Made by a program: the position numbers and the translations under genes
Shown: positions 8,530 to 17,195 of the stretch, in pieces
Layout of the letters: every line of letters starts with the position of its first letter
How positions within the stretch are numbered: the first letter of the stretch is position 1
Source: Bacillota bacterium
GTDB taxonomy: Bacteria > Bacillota > Clostridia > Lachnospirales > Anaerotignaceae
Assembly: GCA_019422105.1 (NCBI GenBank)
Contig: JAHZDZ010000017.1
Span: forward strand, 1 to 49,426
Reading direction: 5' to 3'
Length of the DNA stretch: 49,426 bases
Notes under the pieces: model-generated
The model's database searches: none
What the model saw: only the letters and a program-made list of their open reading frames with translations
What the model was told of the DNA's origin: nothing

Positions 8530-9444
8530 TCAGTCGTGAAAGCATTCCTTTGTGACATCAATAAAATGCAGGGCGGCACGGGAAAGATAGCTGTCCTTTT
8601 TGTAGACAATATTGAGAGGCCAGCAAAGCTCCGGTGTATCGACGGTAAAGAAGGAAAGCTTGTCTATATTGAGGGAATGGCGGGCATAGACCTCCGGCAC
8701 AAAAGTGAAATAACCGATGTTTTGAGCCACAAGATTCAGCGCGGTGGTCAGGTTTGAGGTTTCCATAACAACATTTTGCTTCAAGCCGTATTTTCCAAAT
8801 AGATTGGCAGCCAGCACGGAAAGGTTTTGATCCGGCATGAGAGATATAAAGGGCTGCTCCTTGAACCAGTTGATATCTATGTTAACTGGTTTTTCCAAAG
8901 ATGTATTTATGCCGCTGACAATCGGATGGTTTTTGTGAGATACCAGAAAAATTTTCTCATGCATCAAATGCTCATAGGAAAATTCCTCATCATAATTGGT
9001 AAGGTTTAAAAAACAAAAATCTATTTTATCCTTCATAAGGAGATTCTCCATATAGTCGGAGGAGCCTTCCATTATTTTGAGCTCAACACAAGGAAATTTT
9101 TCATAGAATCTGGGGATGATTTCAGGAAGCATAAATGCACCCCTTTGGGTGTTGATGCCGACGGTAAGCCGTCCCCGCCTGTTCGACTTAATCTCGTCAA
9201 ATTCCGCATACATCTGTTTATTAAGAGCCATTACCTGTTTGATGTATCTGAGATAACGCTCGCCCGCATAAGTCAGACGAAGGGGACTTTTTGTCCTGTC
9301 AAAAAGTTTGACACCCAATTCATTTTCAAGGCGGTTCAGGTATTGGCTCAGAGACGGCTGAGATATAAAAAGCTTTTCCGCTGCTCTGGATAGGTTTTTT
9401 TGCTCAGCAATGGTGAGAAAGTAATCAAAATTTTTATCGTTCAT
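8530..9444 (-). CDS. LysR family transcriptional regulator
   Basis: The 304-residue length is standard. The N-terminal winged HTH (FLTIAEQKNLSRAAEKLFIS, then QPSLSQYLNRLE) is followed by the linker helix and an effector-binding domain starting near residue 90 (RGRLTVGINTQRGAFMLPEI). It reads away from the amidohydrolase-TRAP operon at 9862 and lies upstream of the amidohydrolase at 8223, so it probably senses the substrate or product handled by these genes. AAGGGGG precedes the start. A perfect 15-bp palindrome in the divergent intergenic region (9643-9657) is a candidate operator. Confidence 0.9.
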   Translation of the reverse strand: MNDKNFDYFLTIAEQKNLSRAAEKLFISQPSLSQYLNRLENELGVKLFDRTKSPLRLTYAGERYLRYIKQVMALNKQMYAEFDEIKSNRRGRLTVGINTQRGAFMLPEIIPRFYEKFPCVELKIMEGSSDYMENLLMKDKIDFCFLNLTNYDEEFSYEHLMHEKIFLVSHKNHPIVSGINTSLEKPVNIDINWFKEQPFISLMPDQNLSVLAANLFGKYGLKQNVVMETSNLTTALNLVAQNIGYFTFVPEVYARHSLNIDKLSFFTVDTPELCWPLNIVYKKDSYLSRAALHFIDVTKECFHD

Positions 9445-9642
9445 ATAATACCCCCTTGCTGGTCGGTGTAATAAGAAAACGATGAAGCAAAGAAGGCTTG
9501 ATGAATTGCTTAGTCGTATCTATTGCTTTGTTTTTTTAGGATACACAGCCTCGATGTTTTCTTTAAGAACCCAACCATAGTATGAAGTTCGTTTTCTTAG
9601 TCAAGCCGTCTTAGACCGGCGGTTAAATAATATATAAGATTT

Positions 9643-9657
9643 TAGTTATAATAACTA
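9643..9657. promoter_or_regulatory. Candidate LysR-type operator palindrome
   Basis: TAGTTAT-A-ATAACTA is a perfect 15-bp palindrome in the 417-bp divergent region between the LysR gene and the amidohydrolase/TRAP operon. LysR proteins typically bind interrupted AT-rich dyads in such places. The rest of 9445-9861 is AT-rich with no convincing gene; I could not assign a confident -35/-10 pair. Confidence 0.4.
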
Positions 9658-9861
9658 TGGTACAAATGGTAATGGACGTTTATATACCTTGGTGATACAG
9701 TATAAATAGATAAATAAACAGAGAAATAAGGAAAATAATTGGAAACTTTTTGCATTGTGAACTTTAGTATACCATAAAAAGAAATAAAAAGAAAGGAATG
9801 ATCTTGTTCCTTTTGCACGTTTTGGCAAATGGATAATTTTTGTGTTATAGGAGGTGATGCC

Positions 9862-10995
9862 ATGATAGATATGATAATCAAAAACGGGGCGGTTATAGAT
9901 ACTGTCCTTGGCTTTGAGGGTAATATGGATATAGCGGTTGACAAAGGCTTCATTGCGGGAGTGGGGGAATACAAAAAAACAGAGGCGAAAACAGTAATTG
10001 ACGCTCATGAATGCTATGTAACTCCGGGATTAATAGACTTTCACTCCCATATCTATTATGGGGGCTGCGGCTTTGGACTTCCGCCGGAGGTAGTCCATTT
10101 TCCAAACGGCGTGACCACAGTGGTAGACGGGGGAAGTACAGGAGAAGCTAATTTCAAAGCGTTTTATCACAATGTTTTAGTATCAGGTATGGCGGATACA
10201 AAGGCTTTTCTCTTGATGAGCAGCGGCGGACAGGTTTCTCATGATTACATGGAAAGAGTGAATCCCGACGGTTTTCAGCAGGAGAAAATAACGGCTCTTT
10301 GCAGAAGGTATGGGGATACGATAGCAGGGCTGAAGCTGCGGCAGAGTATTCCCATTGTAAAGGAGCTTGGTCTAAAGCCGCTCAAAAGAGCGGTGGAGAT
10401 TGCGGCCGAGGCAAATAGGAGGCTTTCCGTACATATCAGCAATTCGCCGGGTGAGGTAGGGGACACTCTGGAGCTGCTGCGGCCGGGCGATATTTACTGT
10501 CATGCTTTTCACCAAATGGGGAAAACCATATTGGATAAAAGAGGAAAGATACTGCCGGAAATTTGGCGGGCGAGGGAAAAGGGAGTGCTTTTTGAGACAG
10601 CAAGAGGGAATACACAGTTTTCGGCGGATGTCTTTCAAAGGGCGTTGTCACAAGGCTTTTTGCCGGATATTATCAGCTCTGATTCCGCTGTTGCCTCTGC
10701 GACAAACCAGCCGTCCATGTCCTTTTCCGCCATAATCAGCGAGCTCTATAATTGGGGTATGCCCTTCAGGGAAATCATAAAAAGGTGTACGGAGGTACCG
10801 GGCAGATTAATCCATATAGGAGACAATGGATTTTTAAGAGAGGGGGAGAAAGCGGATATTGCTGTATTTCGGATTGTGGATATAGAGAAGCGGTACAAAG
10901 ATTTTTATGGCAACAATGTTGTTGTCAAAAAGTTTATAAAGCCTGAAATGACTATAAAAGATGGGCTGATTGTTCACAGGGAGTATGATTTTTAA
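9862..10995 (+). CDS. Amidohydrolase/deacetylase-type metallohydrolase (COG3964-like)
   Basis: The start is the ATG at 9862, because AGGAGGTGAT (9849-9858) ends 3 nt upstream; this gives 377 residues. Motifs fit a subtype I binuclear amidohydrolase: DFHSHIYYGG (His61, His63), GLKLRQS with Lys158 as the likely carboxylated bridging ligand, SVHISN (His191), YCHAFHQMGKT (His214/His217) and SSDS (Asp274). COG3964 members are often mis-named dihydroorotase; a characterised relative (Atu3266) hydrolyses acetyl-(R)-mandelate, so an acyl-ester or amide of a hydroxy acid is plausible. It is the first gene of a run with a TRAP importer, aldolase and hydroxyacid dehydrogenase, which supports a role in releasing a hydroxy acid. 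The exact substrate is unknown. Confidence 0.82.
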   Translation: MIDMIIKNGAVIDTVLGFEGNMDIAVDKGFIAGVGEYKKTEAKTVIDAHECYVTPGLIDFHSHIYYGGCGFGLPPEVVHFPNGVTTVVDGGSTGEANFKAFYHNVLVSGMADTKAFLLMSSGGQVSHDYMERVNPDGFQQEKITALCRRYGDTIAGLKLRQSIPIVKELGLKPLKRAVEIAAEANRRLSVHISNSPGEVGDTLELLRPGDIYCHAFHQMGKTILDKRGKILPEIWRAREKGVLFETARGNTQFSADVFQRALSQGFLPDIISSDSAVASATNQPSMSFSAIISELYNWGMPFREIIKRCTEVPGRLIHIGDNGFLREGEKADIAVFRIVDIEKRYKDFYGNNVVVKKFIKPEMTIKDGLIVHREYDF

Positions 10996-11015
10996 AAGAA
11001 TAGGGAGGCGTATTT

Positions 11016-12077
11016 ATGAAACGGTTTTTTGGACTTGTAATTGCTCTCACCATGGCGGCAGGCGTATTGACCGGATGCAGCGGCAGCTCTTCCTCCAAAG
11101 ACGCACCGGCGGAATCAGAGTCTACGGAAAAAGCGCAGGGGGACGGGGAAACGATTGTCATTCAAATGGGACACGCAAATCCCGGCAAAGAAAATGACCC
11201 GTATAACAAATACTGTACAATTTTCGGCGATTATTTAAGTGAATTATCCGGCGGCAAATATAAAGTGGAGGTATTGGGTGACGGTCAGCTAGGCGGAGAG
11301 AGGGACATGTATGAGGGCCTTCAGATGGGTACGGTGGACGCGGCATTGGTGACAACCATGATTATTGCGAATTTTGTGCCCGAATACGAAATACTGGACT
11401 TACCTTATCTTTTCCTTAACTATGATGATGCCCACGCAATATTGGATGACAAAGAGATTATGGGAGAGCTGGAGGAAAAATCCTATACTGATTTTGGCGT
11501 TAAAATTTTGGGCTATGGAGAAAATGGATTCAGAAAGGTTCTGAATTCCTTGAAACCGGTTAACGGTCTTGCTGATTTAAAGGGCATGAAAATAAGAACG
11601 CCGGAATCCTTTACCTATCTGGATGCCTTCAAGGCAATGGGTGCGAATCCAACGGCTATGGCATTCAGTGAATTATTTACCGGTCTTTCACAAAAAACAA
11701 TTGACGGTCTGGAGCTTCCGGTGGCCTCTATCAATACAAAGAAATTCTATGAAGTAGCAAGCTATCTTTCCAAAACGGATCATATGTTCACAGCTTACGC
11801 GGTTTGTATTTCCGGCAGCTTCTGGGATAATCTGACGGAGGAGGAAAAGGGCTGGTTTAACGAAGCGGCGCAAAAGGCTACTGTTGAGGAGAGAGCGTAT
11901 TTGCAGGAAGCGGAACAGGGCTTTTTGGAAGAGATGATTGCTGCCGGTCTTCAATATAATGAAGTGGAAAATCTGGATGAAATGATTGCGGTTTGTGAGA
12001 AAACCTATGATAATTATGCGTCTGCCGTAGGGGAGGAAAGACTGAATAAAGCGCTTGAGAAATTAGGCAGAAAATGA
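11016..12077 (+). CDS. dctP: TRAP transporter substrate-binding lipoprotein DctP
   Basis: The 353-residue protein has a lipoprotein signal peptide (LTGC, Cys21) and a Ser/Glu-rich linker, then the DctP fold beginning IVIQMGHANPGKENDPY. The LKGMKIRTPES segment carries the family's substrate-clamping arginine (Arg194), which salt-bridges a carboxylate. TMAFSELFTGLSQKTIDGLE is also a classic DctP region. It lies 20 nt after the amidohydrolase and is followed by its DctQ and DctM subunits. The ligand should be an organic acid, presumably related to the amidohydrolase and aldolase substrates. Confidence 0.93.
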   Translation: MKRFFGLVIALTMAAGVLTGCSGSSSSKDAPAESESTEKAQGDGETIVIQMGHANPGKENDPYNKYCTIFGDYLSELSGGKYKVEVLGDGQLGGERDMYEGLQMGTVDAALVTTMIIANFVPEYEILDLPYLFLNYDDAHAILDDKEIMGELEEKSYTDFGVKILGYGENGFRKVLNSLKPVNGLADLKGMKIRTPESFTYLDAFKAMGANPTAMAFSELFTGLSQKTIDGLELPVASINTKKFYEVASYLSKTDHMFTAYAVCISGSFWDNLTEEEKGWFNEAAQKATVEERAYLQEAEQGFLEEMIAAGLQYNEVENLDEMIAVCEKTYDNYASAVGEERLNKALEKLGRK

Positions 12078-12100
12078 AAGCGTTTCCACTTGTCTGAATA

Positions 12101-12129
12101 GGGCGGGGCTTTTCAAAAGCCCTCTGCCC
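12101..12129 (+). terminator. Intercistronic hairpin between dctP and dctQ
   Basis: GGGC-GGGGCTTTT pairs with AAAAGCCC-GCCC around a minimal loop, 24 nt after the dctP stop. It has no U-tract, so it is more likely a 3'-end stabiliser or partial attenuator that lets the binding protein be made in excess over the membrane subunits. Confidence 0.6.
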
Positions 12130-12145
12130 GAACAGGAGGTAAAAA

Positions 12146-12637
12146 ATGAAAGCGGTAAATAGAATTGTTTCCAAAATCAACACACTTTATGAATGGGCGG
12201 GTCTTGGCTTTTTATCTATTTTGATTGCGGCCTGTGTTTTGCAGGTATTTACCAGGAAAGTCCTGGGAGCTTCTATGGACGGCACGGAGGAGTGCGCAAG
12301 GTACTGTTTTATATGGATGGTTATGCTTGGATCGAGTCTTTGTGTTGCTTATGGCTCTCACGCATGTGTAGAGCTCTTAAACGACTGTCTGAAGGGAAAG
12401 GCCAAAGATTGGCATCAATTGATTCTTTATATAATAATGGCGGTTTTTGCCGGGGTTATGATTGTACAGGGCTATAAAATGCTTGGCATGACCATGAAGC
12501 AGAAAAGTCCTACACTGCATGTGCCTATGGCTTTTATCTATCTGGCCATACCGGTTTCGGGGGCGGGAATGCTTATAAATATTATTAACAATGGTATCAG
12601 GCTGTTATACAAGGTGCTGGGAAAGGAGGAAACATAA
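12146..12637 (+). CDS. dctQ: TRAP transporter small permease DctQ
   Basis: 163 residues with four predicted membrane helices (about 18-38, 50-70, 90-110 and 130-150), the size and topology of DctQ. The motif GTEECARYCFIWMVMLGSS is typical (E-hydrophobic-R-W stretch). AGGAGG (12134-12139) precedes the ATG. It stabilises the large permease encoded 3 nt downstream. Confidence 0.9.
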   Translation: MKAVNRIVSKINTLYEWAGLGFLSILIAACVLQVFTRKVLGASMDGTEECARYCFIWMVMLGSSLCVAYGSHACVELLNDCLKGKAKDWHQLILYIIMAVFAGVMIVQGYKMLGMTMKQKSPTLHVPMAFIYLAIPVSGAGMLINIINNGIRLLYKVLGKEET

Positions 12638-12640
12638 TAT

Positions 12641-13918
12641 ATGGAGGCGGTATTGCTTTTAGGCGTCATGATGGTTCTTTTAGCTTTTGGCGTACCCATT
12701 GCTTTTTCCATTGGGCTGTCCAGTGTGTTTTTCCTCTTATCTACAGGGCTGACAAAAATGATACTGATTCCACAGCGCATCATTGTAGGCGCCGACAGTT
12801 TTGTTTTGCTGGCAATACCTCTTTTTACCCTTTCGGGCTATCTCATGGAGCATGGGGGCCTCTCCAAAAGGCTCGTAGACTGTGTGGAGAAATCCTGCGG
12901 CGGATTTCCGGGCAGTATGGGAACCATCACTATTATTTGCTGTACTATATTTGCAGCGCTGACAGGTTCGGGTCCGGCGACGGTGGCGGCTATCGGTGCG
13001 ATTATGATTCCTTCCATGCGAAAGGCGGGCTACAGCCGAGAAACCTCTGCTGGTATTATTGCTGCCGGAGGTGCTTTAGGGCCTATTGTTCCGCCGTCCG
13101 TTACCATGATTATTTATGGTGCTTCTCTGGATTTATCCATACCGGACATGTTCATGGCCAGTATTATTCCGGGGCTATTTATCGCTTTGGTGCTGATATT
13201 GGTAAATACGGTGTATGCATGTAAAAACGGTGTTAAGAGTGAAAAGGTAAAATACAGCGCAAGGGAAAAGCTCAGCTCTGCCTATCATGCTTTGGGTGTA
13301 CTTTTTCTGCCGGTGCTGATTCTCGGAGGAATTTATGGCGGTTTTTTTACTCCAACGGAGGCGGCGGCAATCTGTGTTGTGTATACCATTGTTTTAGGTA
13401 TGGTGTATCGGGAGTTGACGATGAAAAATCTGATGACCGCTATGAAACAGACGGTTACGACGACGGCAATGGTGGTGACAATTATCGCAATAAGCAATAT
13501 ATTCGGCTGGATACTGGCATCGGCAAAGATACCGCAGATGATTGCCGGCGCTGTTATTCCCCTTGTACATAATCAGACTGTCTATATGCTGGTTTTAATG
13601 GCCATTTTGTTTGTGGTGGGCTGCATTATGGATACGTGTCCGGCTATATTGATTTTGGGGCCCATACTTGTGCCTATTGGCATACAGCTTGGCGTTGATC
13701 CGCTTCATCTGGGAGTCGTTTACTGCATTAACCTTGTGGTCGGGTTTATCACGCCGCCCTTTGGCATTAATCTGTTTACAGCCGCCTCTACGGCGGGCAT
13801 CAGCTTTGCACAGGTGGTAAAGGGCATTATCCCTTTTTTGCTGGCGGAGATTGCCTGTGTTTTATTTATCGCTTTTTGCCCGCCCATAACATTATGGCTG
13901 CCGTCGATTTTAAAATAA
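12641..13918 (+). CDS. dctM: TRAP transporter large permease DctM
   Basis: The 425-residue polytopic protein matches DctM in length and in conserved segments: PLFTLSGYLMEHGG, the glycine-rich AALTGSGPATVAAIGAIMIP, AAGGALGPIVPPSV, and the C-terminal half repeat FITPPFGINLFTAAS. It forms the Na+-coupled elevator-type translocation channel with DctQ. It overlaps almost directly with dctQ (3-nt gap), confirming co-translation. Confidence 0.94.
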   Translation: MEAVLLLGVMMVLLAFGVPIAFSIGLSSVFFLLSTGLTKMILIPQRIIVGADSFVLLAIPLFTLSGYLMEHGGLSKRLVDCVEKSCGGFPGSMGTITIICCTIFAALTGSGPATVAAIGAIMIPSMRKAGYSRETSAGIIAAGGALGPIVPPSVTMIIYGASLDLSIPDMFMASIIPGLFIALVLILVNTVYACKNGVKSEKVKYSAREKLSSAYHALGVLFLPVLILGGIYGGFFTPTEAAAICVVYTIVLGMVYRELTMKNLMTAMKQTVTTTAMVVTIIAISNIFGWILASAKIPQMIAGAVIPLVHNQTVYMLVLMAILFVVGCIMDTCPAILILGPILVPIGIQLGVDPLHLGVVYCINLVVGFITPPFGINLFTAASTAGISFAQVVKGIIPFLLAEIACVLFIAFCPPITLWLPSILK

Positions 13919-13945
13919 TTCAAGATAAAAATGGGAGGAGTTAGC

Positions 13946-14722
13946 ATGAGTGATTTGAAGGCAAGACTGAAAAACGGGGAAGCAATATTGGGCACCATGA
14001 TCAATTCCTTTGATCACCAGGATGTTGTCAAAATTTTTCAGGTTGCAGGGTTTGACATGTTTGTCATTGATAATGAGCATGGTGCGATGGATTATAGTAA
14101 GGTGGGCATGCTTCTAAGCTATGCCAGAGCCCTTGGTATTGGGGGTATTGTGAGGATACCGGAGCCGAGGCGGGAGGTTGTTATGAAATATATGGAATTA
14201 GGAGCGGATGGTATTTTGATGCCAAACGCGGACAACGCGGAGGATGTTAAAAAAGTAATTGAATACGCCAAATACGCACCTATGGGTAACCGTGGCATTT
14301 CCCTCTACAGGCCCCACACAGGCTTTGAGAAAATACCATCAGGAAGAGATTATATGAAAAGGCAGAATGAGGAAACCTTGATTATCTGCCAGATAGAATC
14401 AAAAAAAGGAGTAGAAAACGTAGACGCTATTTTGGATATAGATGGCGTGGACGCTGTATTCATAGGGCCAAACGACCTGTCCCAGGGTTATGATATTATT
14501 GGCCAGTTTGACAATCCTATCCTCATAAACGCTATTGACCGGGTACTGAAGGCAGCTCAGGATCATGAAAAATACTGCGGCATTTTTTCTGCCGGACCTG
14601 CAGAGGATATGAAGAAATGGCTGGACAAGGGCATGAAGCTGAATCTGTGGTCCAATGACACCACAATGCTTATGCAGAGCGCCCGGGGCGGCGTGTCTGT
14701 TATAAAGGGTTATTATGCCTGA
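13946..14722 (+). CDS. HpcH/HpaI family class II aldolase
   Basis: From the ATG at 13946 (GGGAGGAG at 13933-13940 decides against the upstream in-frame ATG) the protein has 258 residues. It shows the HpcH/HpaI signature: FVIDNEHGAMD with the catalytic His, GIVRIPE with the phosphate/carboxylate-binding Arg, CQIESKKGVEN with the metal-binding Glu, and VFIGPNDLSQG with the metal-binding Asp. Family members reversibly cleave 4-hydroxy-2-keto acids (for example 2,4-dihydroxyhept-2-ene-1,7-dioate or 2-keto-3-deoxy sugar acids) to pyruvate plus an aldehyde. It lies between the TRAP genes and a hydroxyacid dehydrogenase, suggesting the imported acid is cut to a C3 unit. Confidence 0.87.
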   Translation: MSDLKARLKNGEAILGTMINSFDHQDVVKIFQVAGFDMFVIDNEHGAMDYSKVGMLLSYARALGIGGIVRIPEPRREVVMKYMELGADGILMPNADNAEDVKKVIEYAKYAPMGNRGISLYRPHTGFEKIPSGRDYMKRQNEETLIICQIESKKGVENVDAILDIDGVDAVFIGPNDLSQGYDIIGQFDNPILINAIDRVLKAAQDHEKYCGIFSAGPAEDMKKWLDKGMKLNLWSNDTTMLMQSARGGVSVIKGYYA

Positions 14723-14736
14723 AAGGGAGGTATATT

Positions 14737-15699
14737 ATGAAATTTAAGATAGCAATACCGCAGCCCATTACAGACATGGGAACAAAGTATTTGACAGAAA
14801 AAGGCTATGATGTAGCAGTGGGAGACGGAAGAACTGATGCGGAAACAATAAAGAATTTGATAAAGGATGCGGACGGCATATTGGCAAGAACGGCGCCGTA
14901 TCCCGGGGAGGTATTGGAGGCGGCGCAAAAGCTGCGGGTTATCGGGCGATTCGGTGTTGGTCTTGACAATATAGATTTGGATTACTGCAAGGAAAACTAT
15001 ATTTGGGTTACCATAGCGCCCCAAGCCAATTCCAACGCTGTGGCGGAACATGCCATAGGCTTTATTCTGGCCTGCGCCCATCAGACTGTTTTGATGGACA
15101 GGGAGACAAAGGCGGGAAACTGGGAGGCCAGGAATATAAAAAAAGGCAGGGATGTGACTGGAAAAACGCTGGGGCTTATAGGCCTTGGACGTATTGGACG
15201 GGAGGTGGCCAAAAAGGCGTTATCGGGTCTTAGTATGCGGGTGTCGGCATACGATCCTTATGTGGCACAAAAGGACGCGCCGGAGGGCGTGACAATGGCA
15301 GGTACGCTGGAGGCGCTTTTAGAACAGTCAGATTTTGTGTCTATACATATGCCGTCTACAAAAGATACAGTCAATATGGTAAATAAGGAATTTCTCTCCA
15401 AAATGAAGCCGACGGCATACTTGATTAACTGTGCACGAGGAGCTGCTGTGGATGAAGAGGCTCTCTATGAGGCGCTGAAGAATAGAGTGATTGCGGGAGC
15501 GGCACTGGATGTAATGAAGGAAGAGCCCCCTTGTGTGGATAATACTCTTTTTACTCTGGACAATTTGATTGTATCACCTCATAATGCGGGGCTTACCATT
15601 GAAACGATGGATGCCATGGGGCTTCATGCGGCTATGGGAATTGACGATGTACTGAGCGGGAGAAAACCGCAATGGCCGTTCCTTACCTTTGGGGAGTAA
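14737..15699 (+). CDS. D-2-hydroxyacid dehydrogenase (phosphoglycerate dehydrogenase-like)
   Basis: 320 residues with the D-isomer-specific 2-hydroxyacid dehydrogenase layout. The NAD-binding Rossmann motif is GLIGLGRIGREVAKKA. The catalytic triad is visible as Arg in INCARGAAVDEEAL, Glu in DVMKEEPP and His in VSPHNAG. There is no ACT domain, unlike many SerA proteins, so a catabolic 2-hydroxy/2-keto acid interconversion is more likely than serine synthesis. It is the last gene of the amidohydrolase-TRAP-aldolase operon (14 nt after the aldolase) and is followed by a terminator at 15750-15790. Confidence 0.87.
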   Translation: MKFKIAIPQPITDMGTKYLTEKGYDVAVGDGRTDAETIKNLIKDADGILARTAPYPGEVLEAAQKLRVIGRFGVGLDNIDLDYCKENYIWVTIAPQANSNAVAEHAIGFILACAHQTVLMDRETKAGNWEARNIKKGRDVTGKTLGLIGLGRIGREVAKKALSGLSMRVSAYDPYVAQKDAPEGVTMAGTLEALLEQSDFVSIHMPSTKDTVNMVNKEFLSKMKPTAYLINCARGAAVDEEALYEALKNRVIAGAALDVMKEEPPCVDNTLFTLDNLIVSPHNAGLTIETMDAMGLHAAMGIDDVLSGRKPQWPFLTFGE

Positions 15700-15749
15700 G
15701 TAGTTGTTTGAAATACCGGGGAAGATAAAAACGTCAGAGAACAAAAATA

Positions 15750-15790
15750 AGAGCTGGACTATGCCTGTTTAGGGTACAGTCCAGCTTTTT
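15750..15790. terminator. Intrinsic terminator between convergent genes
   Basis: AGCTGGACT (15752-15760) pairs with AGTCCAGCT (15778-15786) and is followed by a T run. It ends the plus-strand catabolic operon and, read the other way, could also end the minus-strand ABC genes. Confidence 0.8.
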
Positions 15791-15812
15791 GAGTCTGATA
15801 AAATCTTTCAGA

Positions 15813-17183
15813 CTACCTTTGCTTTCTCAGGTATAAAATCAAAAGCCCCGATGCAAGTATTGCTGAGGGCAGTACAATAACCGACAGTATGCTCCACATT
15901 GTCACAGTGGAGGAGGAAAGGGTAAGGTATTCAACCGCAGCGCTTTTAGGCGGTATGACGGCGGTCAGGGACGTATGATTTTCTCTCAGCATCCATTGCA
16001 GGGTGTTAGAGAAGAAGTCAATATTTGCGACGGAAAAGCTTTGCACCAGAGTGTCATCTAAAAGTGAGGCGGCAGAAACGACTACCAGCCTTCCTTCTCC
16101 TTTTTCTGCGGCAACGGCGAAGTCAAAGGGGCCGTTTTTCACTTTTTCACCATCTGTTTTTTCTAAGTATGCCTTTTCAGAGGAGACAAGAAGGGATTGA
16201 AGCACAGCGTCTCCGCTTTTTGTATTGGTTTCAATCGCCTGTGCATTTGGAATGAAAATATTTATTCGCTTATCCGCAATAGACTGTGTTATCTCATGCT
16301 CCTGAAGGCTTGGAATGATGTAATTTGGGTACTGGTAAAAATTGCCGTCATCCTCCATAGCCGTCCCGTTTAAAATTTCTATGCCATAATCCTCAAGCAT
16401 GCCCATAAGGCGCGGCATATCCTGCACTTTTTCTGAAGCTGTCAAAAAAATGCTGCCGCCCGTTTCCAGATAATTTTTCAGTGCGGCTACCTCCTTTTCG
16501 GTATAGTCCACGGAGGGAGCGTTCAAGAGCAGCGCAGCCGCATCAACAGGGATTTCCCCCGAAACCATCAGATCTAAACTTGTAAGATCCACAGCCAGCT
16601 TGGTGACTGCATCTTTTCCCAGTGTTCCAAGCTCTTTTTCACCATGACCGCTCAGGGTATATAGCTTGGGAAGGGTGTCTGACAGAACATAGCGGATAGC
16701 GCCGGTGACCTGGCCTTCCCCATCAAAATCTATATTATATACTCCTGTAAACTCATAGGAGAGGTAGTCTGTTATATAAATATCACTATTATTGATTATT
16801 TTATATCGGCTGCCATTTGAGACGACAATACTGTTTGCCTCTATATTTTCGCCGTATTGCTGTGAAAAAAAACTGTCTGAAATTGGATCTACGCATGCTG
16901 TTTTAATATGTTTGGATAATCCTTTGTACTGTTCCAGCATCTTCACCAGTATAGCGTCCTCCTGCCCTGAGGGCGCTGCCAGGTAAATGGAAATATCGTC
17001 TGTGAGTGATGAGACAGTCTGTTTTGTCTCATTCCCCAGGGTATACAGTTTATTTTTGCTCAAGTCAAGCTGTGTATACTGTTTAGGGATGAGGGTAAGG
17101 GCTGTGTTGGATAGTACGATGACCAGTATTGCTGTAAATATGGAGAGTGCGGTTTTATTGTTACGGCTGAAGTGTATTCTCAT
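15813..17183 (-). CDS. GldG-like ABC transporter auxiliary membrane protein
   Basis: The 456-residue protein has an N-terminal membrane helix (about 12-33), then LDLSKNKLYTLGNETKQTVSSL, the typical opening of the GldG/Mla-type extracytoplasmic domain, a large soluble part with PKLYTLSGHGEKELG and LLLNAPSVDYTEKEVAALKNYLETGG, and a final membrane helix (about 430-450). These proteins accompany GldA/GldF-like ABC exporters; in non-gliding bacteria their substrate is unknown. GGGGGAA precedes the start. It follows the permease gene by 12 nt. Confidence 0.85.
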   Translation of the reverse strand: MRIHFSRNNKTALSIFTAILVIVLSNTALTLIPKQYTQLDLSKNKLYTLGNETKQTVSSLTDDISIYLAAPSGQEDAILVKMLEQYKGLSKHIKTACVDPISDSFFSQQYGENIEANSIVVSNGSRYKIINNSDIYITDYLSYEFTGVYNIDFDGEGQVTGAIRYVLSDTLPKLYTLSGHGEKELGTLGKDAVTKLAVDLTSLDLMVSGEIPVDAAALLLNAPSVDYTEKEVAALKNYLETGGSIFLTASEKVQDMPRLMGMLEDYGIEILNGTAMEDDGNFYQYPNYIIPSLQEHEITQSIADKRINIFIPNAQAIETNTKSGDAVLQSLLVSSEKAYLEKTDGEKVKNGPFDFAVAAEKGEGRLVVVSAASLLDDTLVQSFSVANIDFFSNTLQWMLRENHTSLTAVIPPKSAAVEYLTLSSSTVTMWSILSVIVLPSAILASGLLILYLRKQR

Positions 17184-17195
17184 TTTTATTCCCCC

